Origin: Erinaceus europaeus | Taxonomy: Eukaryota; Chordata; Mammalia; Eulipotyphla; Erinaceidae | Length of the DNA stretch: 64,000 bases | Reading direction: 5' to 3' | Assembly: GCF_950295315.1 (NCBI RefSeq) | Contig: NC_080164.1 | Coordinates: 15,182,427-15,246,426 of the forward strand | In this document: positions 63,790 to 64,000 of the stretch, in pieces | How the letters are laid out: every line of letters starts with the position of its first letter | How positions within the stretch are numbered: position 1 is the stretch's first letter | Position numbers and translations under genes: made by a program | The notes under the pieces: model-generated | Seen by the model: the letters and a program-made list of their open reading frames with translations, nothing else | Told to the model about the DNA's origin: nothing | The model's database searches: none

Positions 63790-64000
63790 TTTTTTTTTTT
63801 AATACTTATTTTCTCTTTTGTCCTTTTTTCATTTTTGTTGTAGTTATTGTTGTTGCTATTGATGTCATCGGATAGGACAGAGAGAAATGGAGAGAGGAGG
63901 GGAAGACAGAGGGGGAGAGAAAGATAGACACCTGCAGACCTGCTTCACCGCCTGTGAAGCGACTCTCCTACAGGTGGGGAGCCGGGGGCTCGAACCAGGG
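63790..64000 (-). mobile_element. SINE-L at window edge
   Basis: Minus copy (sense to ADCY3) cut by the end of the window within the head. Confidence 0.88.

Overview
This is vertebrate nuclear DNA, almost certainly from a hedgehog (Erinaceidae; Erinaceus europaeus is the obvious candidate). The four recognisable genes lie in the order NCOA1 (+), PTRHD1 (-), CENPO (+), ADCY3 (-), which is the mammalian block at human 2p23.3. The window is also saturated with tRNA-derived SINEs resembling the ERI-type SINEs described from hedgehogs. Gene calls rest on reading translated exons and splice sites by eye against remembered mammalian proteins; species and repeat family names are inference.

Layout. 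Positions 1-14.8 kb hold the 3' end of NCOA1 (SRC-1): two shared coding exons, the alternative SRC-1e terminal exon, the SRC-1a terminal exon and the 3' UTR. From 14.8 to 34.7 kb is intergenic sequence packed with SINEs, a near full-length but broken LINE-1 on the minus strand (about 27.26-33.05 kb) and two LTRs of one endogenous retrovirus family; one LTR sits inside the LINE. PTRHD1 (two coding exons, 140 codons) runs on the minus strand from 42.78 to 34.9 kb. A CpG-rich bidirectional promoter near 42.5-43.0 kb also drives CENPO, whose coding exons lie between 43.2 and 59.5 kb (294 codons from the usual start). CENPO is tail to tail with ADCY3, of which the last four coding exons (C2 catalytic half) are present on the minus strand from 63.7 to 61.6 kb.

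The genes do not form a pathway: a steroid receptor coactivator, a peptidyl-tRNA hydrolase-like protein, a CCAN kinetochore subunit and a ciliary/olfactory adenylyl cyclase. The only clear regulatory coupling is the shared PTRHD1/CENPO promoter.

SINE shorthand used below. SINE-L: long form, about 270-350 bp, ending in CAACAACAAT/AAGGGCAACAAAAGG and sometimes with an extra GCCTCCAGGAGCAGTGGATT tail module. SINE-S: about 200 bp, 'GGTGGCGCACCTGGTT' head and a CCAATAAATAAA-type tail. SINE-M: about 130 bp, 'GGTGGCGCAGTGGATAAAG' head with an AGAGTGATGTCTGGTTC body. SINE-D: 'GATAGCATAATGGTTATGCAAA' head. All have Pol III A- and B-box-like heads (TAGCGCAGCGGG and GGTTCGAGCCC in SINE-L). DRP: an unclassified dispersed repeat with the core CCCACCACCAGA. 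Most open frames in the window are translations of SINE copies, not genes. I found no CRISPR array, prokaryotic system or credible new gene; the most interesting points are transcript-structure details at the PTRHD1/CENPO promoter, NCOA1 isoform exons, and repeat nesting.
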